Positions 43,441 through 53,451 of a DNA stretch of 54,863 nucleotides are shown piece after piece; the first letter of the stretch is position 1; the number at the start of each line of letters is the position of its first letter. Position numbers and translations under genes: made by a program. The DNA comes from Eggerthellaceae bacterium (GTDB lineage Bacteria; Actinomycetota; Coriobacteriia; Coriobacteriales; Eggerthellaceae): positions 1-54,863 of the forward strand of contig JALCHN010000009.1 in the NCBI GenBank assembly GCA_022644775.1. Reading direction: 5' to 3'. The notes under the pieces were generated by a model. It had not been told where the DNA came from. It did not search any database and saw only the letters and a list, made by a program, of their open reading frames with translations.

Positions 43441-44166
43441 ATGGTCACGATAGGCGTCACCACCCACACCGAAGATTTCGACCAGCTCACCGAAGGCGAG
43501 CGGGCCTACATCGAAACGCTCGAGGCCTGCGGGATGCGGCCCCGGCTCATCCTGAACACCCAGGATTTCATGGAAGCGGCCGAAGAGCTCGACGCGGTCG
43601 ACGGCCTGCTTCTTTCCGGCGGGGGCGACGTGCATCCCTGCCACTACGGGCGCGTGCTCGAACCGGGCATCGAGTACATGGACACCAACCGCGACCGCGA
43701 CCTCTGCGAGCTGCAGCTGGCCCGCACCGCCTGGCAGCTCGACATGCCGGTGCTCGGCATCTGCCGGGGCAACCAGGTCATGAACGTGAGCCTGGGCGGC
43801 ACTCTGATCAGCGACCTGCACGTGCACCACAAGTCGCACTCGAGCACCCATCAGCAGGAAAAGCCCTACAGCGTGCCCCACCAAACCGTCCACATCCAGC
43901 CGGGCACCCGCCTCTTCGAAATCCTCTTCGGCAGCGTCGCTGCCGATATCGACGACATCGACTGGATCATCCGCACCAACTCGATGCACCATCAGGCCAT
44001 CGAGCATCCCGCCCCGGGCCTCTACGTGAACGCGATCGCCTCCGACGGGGTCTACGAAGGGCTCGAAGACCCGAGCAAGACCTTCTTCATCGGCGTACAG
44101 TGGCACCCCGAGTACCTGAAGAACTGCCTGCCCCTCTTCGACGCCCTGCGCGACGCCTGCAAGTAA
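43441..44166 (+). CDS. Class I glutamine amidotransferase-like hydrolase, PuuD type
   Basis: A 241-residue peptidase C26-type enzyme. Catalytic cysteine in LGICRGNQVMNVSLGG (about 103), and the histidine-glutamate pair in VQWHPEYL. The SGGGDVHPCHYG block after the first strand is typical for gamma-glutamyl-GABA hydrolase PuuD. It stands alone without a synthetase domain, so it likely cleaves a gamma-glutamyl amide. Start codon two bases after the patatin-like gene stop; no other putrescine genes are here, so the substrate is open. Confidence 0.86.
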   Translation: MVTIGVTTHTEDFDQLTEGERAYIETLEACGMRPRLILNTQDFMEAAEELDAVDGLLLSGGGDVHPCHYGRVLEPGIEYMDTNRDRDLCELQLARTAWQLDMPVLGICRGNQVMNVSLGGTLISDLHVHHKSHSSTHQQEKPYSVPHQTVHIQPGTRLFEILFGSVAADIDDIDWIIRTNSMHHQAIEHPAPGLYVNAIASDGVYEGLEDPSKTFFIGVQWHPEYLKNCLPLFDALRDACK

Positions 44167-44186
44167 TCTCGGCGACCGGAAAGAAG

Positions 44187-44228
44187 AAGCCGGCTCGATT
44201 CCCCCTCGCGGGGACCGAGCCGGCTTTT
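44187..44228. terminator. Bidirectional terminator between convergent genes
   Basis: AAGCCGGCTCG pairs with CGAGCCGGCTT, TTTT on the plus strand and T-rich sequence on the minus. Serves the amidotransferase-like gene and the SEC-C gene. Confidence 0.9.
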
Positions 44229-44253
44229 CGTCGCTTGGGGGCACGGCGCGCGG

Positions 44254-46269
44254 CTAACGCCCGTGGCATTCCCCGTACTTCTTGCCGCTGCCGCAGGGAC
44301 AGGGGTCCATGGGGCCGATCTTCATTTCGGCCCCGTCCTCGTCGAAGAAGAGGGTGCGGCCCGTGATGCGCTCTTTCAACTGGTTGGGCGACCAGCCGTT
44401 GTCCTCCCAAGACGGCAGCGCCCGGTAGACGTTGTCGAGCAGGGACGCGAGCCGGCCGCTGCCGCCGTCGGAGCCCTCGAGCCCCGCGCTGCGGGCGATC
44501 GAGGCGCCCACGCGCTTGTCGCCCACCTCGAGCACCGACCGCACGACGCTGTCGACGACCTGGTCGGCGAAGGTGTAATCGTTCTCGCCGTCGGGCACAT
44601 GGGCGTCGAGGTAGCGGCGCAGGGCCCGCACCGCGGGCAGGGTGCACAGGGCCCGCAGGGGGTCGTCATCGAGGGCTTCCTCCCCCAAGGCGCGCAACGG
44701 CGTGCGGTAGTGGTCGGTGGCCAGAGACAGGCGCACGTCTTCCAAGTTGCCCAACTCGCGCGACAAGTCGTCGCGCACCCGGTCGTAGGTAGCGTCGAGG
44801 GCGCCCTGCATGTTCGAGGCCGCAGCGAGCCCGTTCATGATCTCGTCCTGATGGCGCTGGACCACCTGAGAGGCCACGAAATCCTTGCAGAGGGTGTAGT
44901 GGGCCAGGTAGGGCAGCTCCTCGAAGTCCCAGCACTCGAAGAGGGCCTGACCCGTTTCGGATTCGCTTTCCATGAGCTCGGCGAACTCATCGTAGGACAT
45001 GGCGTCGGAATAGATGCCGCAGAACCGGTCGTAGACCTCGTCGAGCGGGCAGACCCCGCAGTAGGTCACGTAGGCCGACGCGCAGTTGAGCGCCGCCCGC
45101 TCCCCCGCCCGCATGTGGGAGAGCGATTCGTAGTCGAAGCCGGCCACGAGCTCGCGCAGCTCGCGCGGCACGACGATGGTGAGCACCCCGTCGTGCAGGA
45201 AGGGCGCCGCATACGGAATGAGCGGGTAGCGTCCCAGGCAGTCGCCGGGGCCGGCCGGACATTCGAGCACGGGCTCTTCGGCCAGGGCCCGCATCGTATC
45301 GAAGACCTCGGCCGGGCTGATGAGCAGGTAACTCGCGTAGGTGCCCGCGTCGCCGGGCAGAAGGCGGGCAATCGTGGCGCGGGCGGTCGCGCGCGTCGAG
45401 GACTGGGACTCCTTGGCCCCGAGCACGTCGGCCATCTCGACGAGGGTTTCCGACTCGAAGCGGTCGAGCACGTCGCCCAAGGCATCGGTCGGGGCGCCCT
45501 CGAAGGAGTTGGCGCGAATGTAGGCGTCGATCTGGAAGGGGGCCGTCTGGCGATGCTCGGTGTAGTAGGCCTCGACCGCCTCGAAGCGGTCCTCGTCGGA
45601 CAGGCTCGAAAGCGGGCTCGCGTGAAAGCCTTCGGGCAGGGCCCCGTCGTCCTGGGCCTCCTCGCCCGAGATCTGGGCCAGGAAGGAGTCGAGCTCGCTC
45701 GAAGCGGCCAGGGCGTGCTCGGCGCGCGACGCTTCGATCAGGCCCTCGGGCGTGGACACGACGCCTGCGGACAAGCGGTCCTCGAAGGCGTCCTGGATGC
45801 GCTTGGCCTCGAGACCGTCGGGGTCGCTGATGTCGACGAAACCGTCGTAGACGATCACGTCGTCGAAGGGCAGAAGCGTGGTTTCCACGATGGCCGGCGT
45901 GCGGCCCAGGGCCTCTTCCACGTCCATCGTGACGCCGCAGACGGCGAAGACGTGGGCGTCGTCCATAAACAGCCCTACCCCGTTCTGATAGCGCACGAGC
46001 GAGAAGGTCTTGTGCAGGCCGTCCTTCCACGACGCGACCGTGGCGAGGTCGGCCTCATCGATGCCGTCGGGATTGCTGCTCAGGTACTCGTCGATGACAT
46101 CGGGGTTGTCCCAGAGGGTATGGGCGATGAGCGCCGCCTTGTCGTCGACAAGCGGATCGTCCTGGTCGGGGTCGAGGTCGCGCACGACATGGAAGCGGTC
46201 GTTGACGTACAGGAGAAGGGAATCGACGAGGTCGAGAAAGCGGTCGCTTTGCTCGATAGAAAGATGCAT
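44254..46269 (-). CDS. Large SEC-C motif protein, function unknown
   Basis: A 671-residue acidic, mostly helical protein. Only the last 20 residues are recognisable: DPCPCGSGKKYGECHGR is a SEC-C zinc motif as found at the end of SecA, where it binds SecB and ribosomes. The body has no signal peptide, no membrane helix and no nucleotide-binding loop. It has a cysteine pair in YCGVCPLDEVYDRF (near 396-409) and repeated acidic helical stretches. It precedes nothing on its strand but the convergent terminator and follows a small zinc-ribbon membrane protein by 19 bp, so the two may be one transcript. A chaperone or adaptor role near the ribosome is possible, not shown. Confidence 0.7.
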   Translation of the reverse strand: MHLSIEQSDRFLDLVDSLLLYVNDRFHVVRDLDPDQDDPLVDDKAALIAHTLWDNPDVIDEYLSSNPDGIDEADLATVASWKDGLHKTFSLVRYQNGVGLFMDDAHVFAVCGVTMDVEEALGRTPAIVETTLLPFDDVIVYDGFVDISDPDGLEAKRIQDAFEDRLSAGVVSTPEGLIEASRAEHALAASSELDSFLAQISGEEAQDDGALPEGFHASPLSSLSDEDRFEAVEAYYTEHRQTAPFQIDAYIRANSFEGAPTDALGDVLDRFESETLVEMADVLGAKESQSSTRATARATIARLLPGDAGTYASYLLISPAEVFDTMRALAEEPVLECPAGPGDCLGRYPLIPYAAPFLHDGVLTIVVPRELRELVAGFDYESLSHMRAGERAALNCASAYVTYCGVCPLDEVYDRFCGIYSDAMSYDEFAELMESESETGQALFECWDFEELPYLAHYTLCKDFVASQVVQRHQDEIMNGLAAASNMQGALDATYDRVRDDLSRELGNLEDVRLSLATDHYRTPLRALGEEALDDDPLRALCTLPAVRALRRYLDAHVPDGENDYTFADQVVDSVVRSVLEVGDKRVGASIARSAGLEGSDGGSGRLASLLDNVYRALPSWEDNGWSPNQLKERITGRTLFFDEDGAEMKIGPMDPCPCGSGKKYGECHGR

Positions 46270-46288
46270 AGGGTCCTTTCGGAAACAC

Positions 46289-46750
46289 TTAGGCGCGCGG
46301 GGCGGGCTCGCGCACGGCGGCGTGGGCGGCGGGCGCCCCGCAATAGGGGCACACGGTCCATTCGGGATCGAGCGCGTGGTGGCAGTGCGGGCAGAGGTTC
46401 TTCAGCCGCGCATGGCAATGAGGACAGAGGATGTAGTCGGCGTGCACCGGGTAGCCGCAGTTGGCGCATTCGCCGAAGTTCATGAGCTCGCGCCGTTTCA
46501 GGGCCACCTCGAGCTCCTGCTCCTGGCGGTCGACCTCGTAGAGGGGCGGGCGCAAGAGCACGTAGGCAATCACGCCCACCACCGGGACGAGCGACACGAC
46601 GGCCCACACCTGCCAACGGGCCCCGCGCAGGTAGGCGTCGCGGGCCGTCCAGACCACGACGAGCACGTAGAGCACGACGAGCAGGAACACCATGAAGGCG
46701 AGCACCCCCTGCACTTCGGGGGTAAGGAACTGGGCCGTAAGCTCTTTCAT
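46289..46750 (-). CDS. Zinc-ribbon membrane protein
   Basis: A 153-residue protein with two membrane helices near the N-terminus (about 12-33 and 46-65; the turn between them holds TARDAYLRGARWQVW, and LVPVVGVIAYVLLRPP follows, resembling a PLDc_N-type segment). Then a charged helix and two zinc knuckle pairs: ECANCGYPV/ILCPHCHARL and LCPHCHHAL/TVCPYCGAP, a double zinc ribbon facing the cytosol. The ATG at 46750 has GAGG nine bases upstream and is preferred over the one three codons earlier. Function unknown. Confidence 0.75.
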   Translation of the reverse strand: MKELTAQFLTPEVQGVLAFMVFLLVVLYVLVVVWTARDAYLRGARWQVWAVVSLVPVVGVIAYVLLRPPLYEVDRQEQELEVALKRRELMNFGECANCGYPVHADYILCPHCHARLKNLCPHCHHALDPEWTVCPYCGAPAAHAAVREPAPRA

Positions 46751-46821
46751 GATCCACATCCTCTTCGGTTGGCGCGCAGGTGCGGAGACGCGGGCGACTG
46801 CCGGCGCCCCCGCACCCTATA

Positions 46822-49488
46822 CTAGGCGATTTCGGCGATCTGCGCCTTGACGCGGGCGAGTTCGTCGGTGAGGTCGGCGAACTTGGCGCGGTCCTTTTCC
46901 ACGACCTCGGGCGCCGCCTTGGCAAGGAAGCCGGGGTTGTGCAGCTTCTTGTCGAGTTTGGCCAGGTCGGCCTCGAGCTTCTTGCTCTGTTTCTGCAAGC
47001 GGGCGCGCTCGGCGTCGAAGTCAACCAAGCCCGACAGGACCACGTAGACCTCGAGCCCGGGCACGAGCGTCGCCGCCGATTCGGCCGGCTTGGCGGTGTC
47101 GGTGGCGATTGCGAGGGCGTCGAGACGGCCCATGCCCTCGATCAGGCCGCGCTGTCCTTCAAGCAGGGCGGCGTCTTCGGCCTTTTCGGCCTTGACGGCG
47201 GCCTGCATGGGGGTCTTGGGCGAAATGCCGTAGCGCGAGCGATTGGCGCGCACGGCGCTCACCACGTCGCACACCATTTGGATGGCGCGTTCGGAATCCT
47301 CGTCGATGTAGCCCTTCAAGGACGCGGCTTCGGGCCAGTGGGCCACGATCAGGTAGTCGGCGTCCTTTTCCACCGGAAGCTCCTGGTAGATCCCTTCGGT
47401 CACGAAGGGCATGATCGGGTGGAGCAGGCGCAGGGCCACGTCGAGCACGAAGACGAGGTTGCGCTGGCAGGCCAGGCGGTCGGCCGCGTCGTCGCCCTGC
47501 AAGCGGCTCTTCGAGAACTCGATGTACCAGTCGCAGAACTCGTTCCAGAAGAAGGAGTAGAGCTCGCGTGTAACGTCTGAGAACTCGTAGGCGTCGAAAG
47601 CGGCGTCGACGTTGGCGACGAGCTTTGCCAGGCGGCTGAAGATCCACTTGTCGACCGGGGTCGTGGGCTCGGGCGCGCCGGGCGTGTAGCCGTCGAGATT
47701 CATCATGACGAAGCGGGCGGCGTTGCGGATCTTGTTGGCGAAGTTGCGGCTGTTTTCAAGCTTGGCTTCGTTGAACTTGAGGTCCTGGGCGCCCGTCACC
47801 TGCATGAGCAGGCCGAAGCGCATGCCGTCGGCGCCGTAGTCCTTCATGAGCTTCAGGGGGTCGACGCCGTTGCCGCGGCTCTTGGACATAGGTTTGCCGT
47901 CGGCGCCCATGACCGTGGGATAGATGATCACGTTCTCGAAGGGGATGTCGTGCATGCAGTACTCGCTGGCCATGACCATGCGGGCCACCCACAGGCCCAT
48001 AATGTCGCGCGCGGTGGCGAGTACCTGGGTCGGGTAGGCGCGCTTGAGCTCGGGCGCTTCGGTGCCGTATTCGGTCCAGCCCATCGTGGCGAAGGGCCAC
48101 AGCTGGCTGGAGAACCAGGTGTCGAGCACGTCTTCGTCGCGACGGACCTTGGCCCCGCATTTGGGGCAGGTGTCGACGTCTTCGACGCTCGCGTCTTCCC
48201 AGCCGCACTCGTCGCAGTAGAACATGGGGATGCGATGGCCCCACCACAGCTGGCGGGAGATGCACCAGTCCTTCAAATTATCGAGCCAATCGAGGTAGAC
48301 CTGCTTCCAGCGCGCCGGATGGAACTGGATCTTGCCCGACTCCACGGCCTCGCGCGCCGGCCCCTTCAGGCCGTCGACGGCCACGAACCACTGCTCGGAC
48401 TCCCAGGGCTCGAGCTTGGTGTGGCAGCGATAGCAGGTCATGACCGAATGGTCGTGGTCTTCCACATGGTCGAGCAGGCCCTGGGCCTCGAATTCGGCCA
48501 GCACGGCCTCGCGGGCCTCGTCGCGGTCGAGCCCCGAGAACTTCCCGTAGCCGTCGACCACGTGGGCGGTCTCGTCGAAGATGTTGATCTTCTCGAGGCC
48601 GTGGCGCTCGCCCATGCCCCAGTCGTTGGGGTCGTGCGAGGGGGTGACCTTCACGAAACCGGTGCCGAAGCCGGCATCGACGTAGTAGTCGCTGAAGATG
48701 GGGATCTCGCGGCCCACGATCGGCAGCTTGACCTTGGCGCCCACGAACTTCTGCTTGTCGGGATCCTTGGGAGAGACCGCTACGCCCGTGTCGCCGAGCA
48801 TAGTCTCGGGACGGGTGGTGGCCACGACGATGTAGTCCTGGCCGTCGACGGGCTCGACGAGCGGGTAGCGCAGGTACCACAGATGGCCGTGCTCGTCGAC
48901 GTATTCGGCTTCGTCGTCGGCGATGGCGGTCGTGCAGTGGGGGCACCAGTTCACGATGCGCTTGCCCTTGTAGATGAGGCCGTCGTGGTACCACTGCACG
49001 AAGAGCTTGCGGACCGCGGCGATGTAGTCGGGGTCGAGGGTGAAGTGCTCGTCGGAATAGTCGCAGGAGCAGCCCATGCCCTTGATCTGCTCGACGATCG
49101 TGGTGCCGTATTCGCGGCGCCATTCGTAGCAGGCCTCGATGAACTTCTCGCGGCCGATTTCAAGGCGGCTGATGCCCTGCTCGGCGAGCTTCTTGTCGAC
49201 CTTGGTCTGCGTGGCGATGCCGGCGTGGTCGGTGCCTAGGATCCAGCGGGTCTGGTAGCCCTGCATGCGGGCGCGGCGAATGCAGGCGTCCTGGATCGTG
49301 TCGTCGAGCGCATGGCCCATGTGGAGCATGCCGGTGATGTTGGGCGGCGGGATGACGATCGTATAGCAATCGTTCTGATGCTTGCCGAAACCAGGCGTGC
49401 GCTGGAAGTACCCGCGATCGTTCCACGCCTTGAACAACGGCGCCTCATGGGCGGCGAAGTCGTAGTCCACTTTCTTCTTATCGGCCAT
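46822..49488 (-). CDS. valS: Valyl-tRNA synthetase
   Basis: Charges tRNA-Val. 888 residues: HIGH-type motif as MLHMGHAL, editing domain, KMSKS-type loop as GKPMSKSRGNGVDPLKL, tRNA-binding helical domain, and a C-terminal coiled coil (about 825-888, rich in Lys, Ala and Leu). A zinc-like CHTKLEPWES and CDECGWEDASVEDVDTCPKCG insert is present. The ATG at 49488 has AAAGGTG upstream; the longer frame is rejected. A TATAAT at 49544-49549 (minus strand) suggests its own promoter. No T-box leader is present in the 130-bp gap. Confidence 0.97.
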   Translation of the reverse strand: MADKKKVDYDFAAHEAPLFKAWNDRGYFQRTPGFGKHQNDCYTIVIPPPNITGMLHMGHALDDTIQDACIRRARMQGYQTRWILGTDHAGIATQTKVDKKLAEQGISRLEIGREKFIEACYEWRREYGTTIVEQIKGMGCSCDYSDEHFTLDPDYIAAVRKLFVQWYHDGLIYKGKRIVNWCPHCTTAIADDEAEYVDEHGHLWYLRYPLVEPVDGQDYIVVATTRPETMLGDTGVAVSPKDPDKQKFVGAKVKLPIVGREIPIFSDYYVDAGFGTGFVKVTPSHDPNDWGMGERHGLEKINIFDETAHVVDGYGKFSGLDRDEAREAVLAEFEAQGLLDHVEDHDHSVMTCYRCHTKLEPWESEQWFVAVDGLKGPAREAVESGKIQFHPARWKQVYLDWLDNLKDWCISRQLWWGHRIPMFYCDECGWEDASVEDVDTCPKCGAKVRRDEDVLDTWFSSQLWPFATMGWTEYGTEAPELKRAYPTQVLATARDIMGLWVARMVMASEYCMHDIPFENVIIYPTVMGADGKPMSKSRGNGVDPLKLMKDYGADGMRFGLLMQVTGAQDLKFNEAKLENSRNFANKIRNAARFVMMNLDGYTPGAPEPTTPVDKWIFSRLAKLVANVDAAFDAYEFSDVTRELYSFFWNEFCDWYIEFSKSRLQGDDAADRLACQRNLVFVLDVALRLLHPIMPFVTEGIYQELPVEKDADYLIVAHWPEAASLKGYIDEDSERAIQMVCDVVSAVRANRSRYGISPKTPMQAAVKAEKAEDAALLEGQRGLIEGMGRLDALAIATDTAKPAESAATLVPGLEVYVVLSGLVDFDAERARLQKQSKKLEADLAKLDKKLHNPGFLAKAAPEVVEKDRAKFADLTDELARVKAQIAEIA

Positions 49489-49543
49489 ACGTGCGCACCT
49501 TTCCGCATTCGTATTCTCTGGATTTCTCGCTACATATCGAGCG

Positions 49544-49589
49544 ATTATACGCCAACGCAAAGCGCCCGCGACAGATGCCGCGGGCGCTT
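49544..49589 (-). terminator. Terminator of clpX and -10 box of valS
   Basis: AAGCGCCCGCG pairs with CGCGGGCGCTT (49560-49589), with TTTGCGTT after it on the minus strand. The valS -10 box TATAAT follows within 16 bases. Confidence 0.75.
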
Positions 49590-49618
49590 CACAGCGACTT
49601 GATGGATGAGCGGGCGGC

Positions 49619-50986
49619 TTAGGCCTCGATCGGGGCGCCCTCGCCCAGGGCCCGGGTGCCGGGGGCGATGTCGACGATTTCGGGAGCCGTGGTGCCCTCT
49701 ATGTCGCTCTCGCGCAGCTCGACGCGGGTCGGGCCTTCGTGTTCGGGCAGGTCGTACATGACGTTCTGCAGGACCTTCTCGCAAATCGAGCGCAGGCCGC
49801 GGGCGCCGGTGTTGTGCTCCATGGCCTTGCGGGCGATCGCGCGCAGGGCCCCCTCGCCCACCACGAGCTCGCTGTCCTCGAATTCGAACATGCGCTTGTA
49901 CTGCTTGATGAGGGCATTGCGCGGTTCGGTGAGGATGCGCACCAGATCGTCTTCCGAAAGCTCTTTCAGGCTCGTGACCACGGGAATGCGGCCGATGAAT
50001 TCGGGAATCATGCCGAACTTGTTGAGGTCTTCGGGCAGGACCTGGGCGAGCAGCTCGTCTTCGTCGTGCTTCTTGCTGGTGGCGAGCTCGGCGTTGAAGC
50101 CGATCCCGCTCTTGCCCACGCGCTCGGCCACGATGTCGGACAGGCCCACGAAGGCGCCGCCGAGGATGAACAGGATGTTCGTCGTGTCGATATGGATGAG
50201 CTCCTGCTGGGGGTGCTTGCGACCGCCCTGCGGGGGCACGCTCGCCTCACAGCCCTCGATGATTTTCAGCAGGGACTGCTGGACGCCCTCGCCCGACACG
50301 TCGCGGGTGATCGAGAGGTTTTCGGCCTTGCGGGCGATCTTGTCGATCTCGTCGATGTAGACGATGCCGATTTCGGCCCGCGGGATGTCGAAGTCGGCCG
50401 CGGTGATGAGCTTGAGCAGGATGTTTTCCACGTCTTCGCCCACGTAGCCCGCTTCGGTGAGCGTGGTGGCGTCGGCGATCGCGAAGGGTACGCGCAGGGT
50501 GCGCGCGAGCGTCTGGGCGAGCAGGGTCTTGCCCGAGCCGGTGGGACCGAGCAGGAGGATGTTGCTCTTGGCGAGCTCGACGTCGTCGTCGCCCGTGCGG
50601 TCGGCGCCCAGGCTGATGCGCTTGTAGTGGTTGTAGACGGCCACCGACAGCGCGCGCTTGGCGTCTTCCTGGCCCACGACGAACTGGCTGAGCGCGTCGT
50701 AGATCTTATGCGGGGTGGGCAGGTTGCCCAGGACCTCGGTGGGATCGGGGGCGTCGGTTGCGGCGCCGGGCACGTCGAAGGAATCCATCTGAGGGACCTG
50801 CGAAGGGGACATGCCCATGTCCCGCATCATGGCCTCGGCGCACACCGACACGCACTCGTCGCAGATGCACACGCCGTTCGGCCCGCTGATCATCGCATTC
50901 ACCTGCTCCGGCGTCTTGCCGCAGAACGCGCAGTGGATATCGGCGTCTTCGGAATCGTGGTTGTAGGTGTCGTGGGTACTCGCCAT
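49619..50986 (-). CDS. clpX: ATP-dependent Clp protease ATP-binding subunit ClpX
   Basis: Unfoldase that feeds substrates to ClpP. 455 residues: N-terminal zinc finger ([11 protein letters not shown] and [10 protein letters not shown], about 19-48), Walker [13 protein letters not shown], Walker [12 protein letters not shown], pore loop [14 protein letters not shown], and sensor region [11 protein letters not shown]. The ClpP-docking loop of the IGF type reads SGIGFNAEL. The ATG at 50986 drops an upstream frame that overlaps clpP. Gene order tig-clpP-clpX is the classical one. Confidence 0.97.
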   Translation of the reverse strand: MASTHDTYNHDSEDADIHCAFCGKTPEQVNAMISGPNGVCICDECVSVCAEAMMRDMGMSPSQVPQMDSFDVPGAATDAPDPTEVLGNLPTPHKIYDALSQFVVGQEDAKRALSVAVYNHYKRISLGADRTGDDDVELAKSNILLLGPTGSGKTLLAQTLARTLRVPFAIADATTLTEAGYVGEDVENILLKLITAADFDIPRAEIGIVYIDEIDKIARKAENLSITRDVSGEGVQQSLLKIIEGCEASVPPQGGRKHPQQELIHIDTTNILFILGGAFVGLSDIVAERVGKSGIGFNAELATSKKHDEDELLAQVLPEDLNKFGMIPEFIGRIPVVTSLKELSEDDLVRILTEPRNALIKQYKRMFEFEDSELVVGEGALRAIARKAMEHNTGARGLRSICEKVLQNVMYDLPEHEGPTRVELRESDIEGTTAPEIVDIAPGTRALGEGAPIEA

Positions 50987-51039
50987 GTGTGTGCGCCTGG
51001 CCCTTTTCTCTCGTAACTGATTGCTCGTGTATACTACCG

Positions 51040-51657
51040 CTATTTCTGCGCGGCGCGGCTGGAAACCACCTGGTCGACCAGACCGTAGGCGCAGGCTTCT
51101 TCGGCCGTCATGAAGTTGTCGCGTTCGGTGTCGTGCTGAATGACCTCGAGCGGCTGGCCGGTGTTGTCGGAAAGGATCTTGTTCAACTGCTTGCGGATCT
51201 TCAGGATCTCTTCGGCAACGATGGCGATTTCGGTCTGCTGGCCCTGGGCGCCGCCGGAGGGCTGGTGGATCATCACGCTCGAAGACGGCAGGGCGTAGCG
51301 CTTGCCCTTGGCGCCGCTCGACAGAAGGACGGCGGCCATCGAAGCGCACTGGCCGATGCAGATCGTCGACACGTCGCAGCTGATGTAGTTCATCGTGTCG
51401 AGGATGGCAAGACCGGCGGTCACGCTGCCGCCCGGGCTGTTGATGTAGAGGGAGATGTCCTTTTCGGGATCGGTGGATTCCAGGTGCAGGAGCTGGGCGA
51501 CCACGGAGTTCGCCACGTTGTCGTCGATCGCTTCGCCCAAGAACACGATGCGCTCGTTGAGCAGGCGGGAGTAGATGTCGAAGCTGCGCTCGCCGCGGGG
51601 AGACTGCTCGATCACGTAGGGGATCAGAGCGGACTTCGGATGGATGAATTCGTTCAT
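51040..51657 (-). CDS. clpP: ATP-dependent Clp protease proteolytic subunit
   Basis: Serine protease of 205 residues forming the chamber used by ClpX. Catalytic serine in [11 protein letters not shown], histidine in [12 protein letters not shown], aspartate in HDTERDNFM. The ATG at 51657 has AGAGG upstream; a 29-residue extension is rejected. Lies 53 bp before clpX and 133 bp after tig. Confidence 0.97.
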   Translation of the reverse strand: MNEFIHPKSALIPYVIEQSPRGERSFDIYSRLLNERIVFLGEAIDDNVANSVVAQLLHLESTDPEKDISLYINSPGGSVTAGLAILDTMNYISCDVSTICIGQCASMAAVLLSSGAKGKRYALPSSSVMIHQPSGGAQGQQTEIAIVAEEILKIRKQLNKILSDNTGQPLEVIQHDTERDNFMTAEEACAYGLVDQVVSSRAAQK

Positions 51658-51790
51658 ACAACGCCTCTGTTTCGAAGTAGGTTCGTCTATTCGAGGGTCA
51701 TTATACGGAAAAGAAGGCGGGTGAACGGACCTCGGCCCGTCCACCCGCGTTTCATTACCGCTTTGTTTGGCTTCCGTTACCTGGGAAATC

Positions 51791-53329
51791 CTATTCGGCA
51801 GCGAGGATCGCGTCGACCAGTTCGGCCTTCTTCAGACCCTTGGCGTCGATGCCCATGTCTTCGGCCTTTTCGCGCAGCTCAGCCACCTTGAGCTTGTTGA
51901 GGGCGGTCTTGGTGAGCTTCTCGTCTTCAGCAGGAGCCTCGGCGGCAGCCTCGTCGGCCTTGGGAGCCTCGGCGGCTGCAGCGGCCTCTTCGACCTCCTC
52001 GTCTTCCACGCTCTGCAGCTTCTCGCCCGGCTTGAGCTCTTCGACCTTGAGGTCGGCGACGATCGCGTCGATGGCCTTGGTGCGCTTCATGCCCGCGCGC
52101 AGGGAAGCGATCTGGCCGTTTTCGCGCCACTGCTTCTCGAGCTTGGCCGGGTCGTCGACGCCGGACTTCTTGAACTCTTCGCTGATCTCCTCGTCGGAGA
52201 CCTGGATGTCGAAGTGGCGGGCCCAGGCGTCGAGCGCGAGGTCCTGCAGGGTGACGTCCTTGGCCTGCTTCTTCACGTCGTCCTTGAAGTCGGCCGGCGT
52301 CATGCCCATCTGCGCCAGGTAGGCGTCGAAGGTGAGGCCGGACTGCTGGATCTGCTGGAAGAAGTTCTGCAGGAGGTTCTGCTCTTCGGAGGAGCACAGC
52401 TCTTCGGGGGCTTCGCCCTGAACGCGCTTCTGCAGGGCGTAGAGCGCCTCGTTCTCGCGCAGGCGGGGCATCATCTGCTCCTTCTGCTGCTTGACCGAAT
52501 CGGCGATGCGGGTGCGGAGCTCTTCGACGCCGCCTTCGAAGCCGGCGGTTTCCTTGGCCCATTCGTCGTCGAGTTCGGGCAGGACCTTGTTCTTGACCTG
52601 CTTAACCTCGACGTCGATCGTGACGTCGCCTTCGATGCCGCGACCCATGAGGGAGTCGGAGATGTCCATCTTGACGGTGGTGTCGTCGCCCTTCTTCAGG
52701 CCCTCGAGCGCCTTGTCGAAGCCTTCGGGGAACAGGCCCGAGCCGAGCTCGTAGAGGCGGGAGTCGGTCGAGATGGTCTCGATGTTGTCGCCCTTGTCAT
52801 CCTTGGCGGCCAGGGAGATCTCGGCGAAGCCGTTCTCTTCGATGACGGCGTCGTCGGCGGCGTCTTCGAAGGTGTAGTAATAGTTGCGCAGTTCGTCGAT
52901 CTGCTCGTCGATTTCGGCGTCGGTGGCCTCGACGCTCGGGAGCTTGACCTCGACCTGGTCGTAGGAATCGAGCTCGTATTCGGGGCGGCACTTCACCGTC
53001 ACCGTGAAGGTGAAGGGCGCGTGCTCTTCCACCAGGTCGGAAGACAGGTCGAAGTCGGGCTGCGCGATGGAGATGAGGTCGTTTTCGTCCATGGCGATCG
53101 GGTACAGGCCGTTGACCACGTCGTCGGTGACCTGAGCGCGCACCGCTTCCTTGCCGAGCATGCTGTCGATAACGGGGCGCGGGGCCTTGCCCTTGCGGAA
53201 TCCCGGGAAGTTGTAACGCGATGCGAAGTCCTTGTAGGTCTTCTTGATGCGCTTGTCGATTTCGTCAGCATCGATGGTAACCGTAAGCTTTTTCTGGCTA
53301 CCTTCCAGTGCCTCTACCTTGGTGTCCAC
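51791..53329 (-). CDS. tig: Trigger factor with C-terminal Rho-N/SAP-like extension
   Basis: Ribosome-bound chaperone and prolyl isomerase. GTG start at 53329 with GGAGG five bases upstream; the ATG at 53341 would put that site inside the gene. At 512 residues it is longer than the usual 430-450. The ribosome-binding signature is [16 protein letters not shown]; the FKBP domain spans about 150-240 ([20 protein letters not shown]). After the chaperone arms comes an Ala/Glu-rich linker (about 440-468) and then a 40-residue tail, [17 protein letters not shown] plus [13 protein letters not shown], which looks like a Rho N-terminal or SAP helix-turn-helix nucleic-acid-binding unit. It heads the tig-clpP-clpX group. 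Confidence 0.93.
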   Translation of the reverse strand: MDTKVEALEGSQKKLTVTIDADEIDKRIKKTYKDFASRYNFPGFRKGKAPRPVIDSMLGKEAVRAQVTDDVVNGLYPIAMDENDLISIAQPDFDLSSDLVEEHAPFTFTVTVKCRPEYELDSYDQVEVKLPSVEATDAEIDEQIDELRNYYYTFEDAADDAVIEENGFAEISLAAKDDKGDNIETISTDSRLYELGSGLFPEGFDKALEGLKKGDDTTVKMDISDSLMGRGIEGDVTIDVEVKQVKNKVLPELDDEWAKETAGFEGGVEELRTRIADSVKQQKEQMMPRLRENEALYALQKRVQGEAPEELCSSEEQNLLQNFFQQIQQSGLTFDAYLAQMGMTPADFKDDVKKQAKDVTLQDLALDAWARHFDIQVSDEEISEEFKKSGVDDPAKLEKQWRENGQIASLRAGMKRTKAIDAIVADLKVEELKPGEKLQSVEDEEVEEAAAAAEAPKADEAAAEAPAEDEKLTKTALNKLKVAELREKAEDMGIDAKGLKKAELVDAILAAE

Positions 53330-53366
53330 TATTTCCTCCATCTGGTTCGTACCAAGCTGCGCAACA

Positions 53367-53451
53367 TGGTGCGGGTGAAAGGACTTGAACCTTCACGGGT
53401 TGCCCCACCAGGACCTAAACCTGGCGCGTCTGCCAATTCCGCCACACCCGC
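53367..53451 (-). tRNA. tRNA-Leu (anticodon TAG)
   Basis: Eighty-five bases with encoded CCA and a long variable arm, as expected for class II tRNA-Leu. Acceptor stem GCGGGTG pairs with CACCCGC. The anticodon loop is TTTAGGT between CCAGG and CCTGG, and the T-loop is GTTCAAG. It lies 38 bp upstream of tig on the same strand. Confidence 0.97.

Noticed and set aside
43435-44244. Minus-strand frame opposite the amidotransferase-like gene
   Set aside because: Rich in Val, His and Asp with no ribosome binding site or family match; antisense shadow.
49489-49618. T-box leader upstream of valS
   Set aside because: The gap is 130 bp, holds the clpX terminator and a promoter, and has neither T-box sequence nor stem I motifs.
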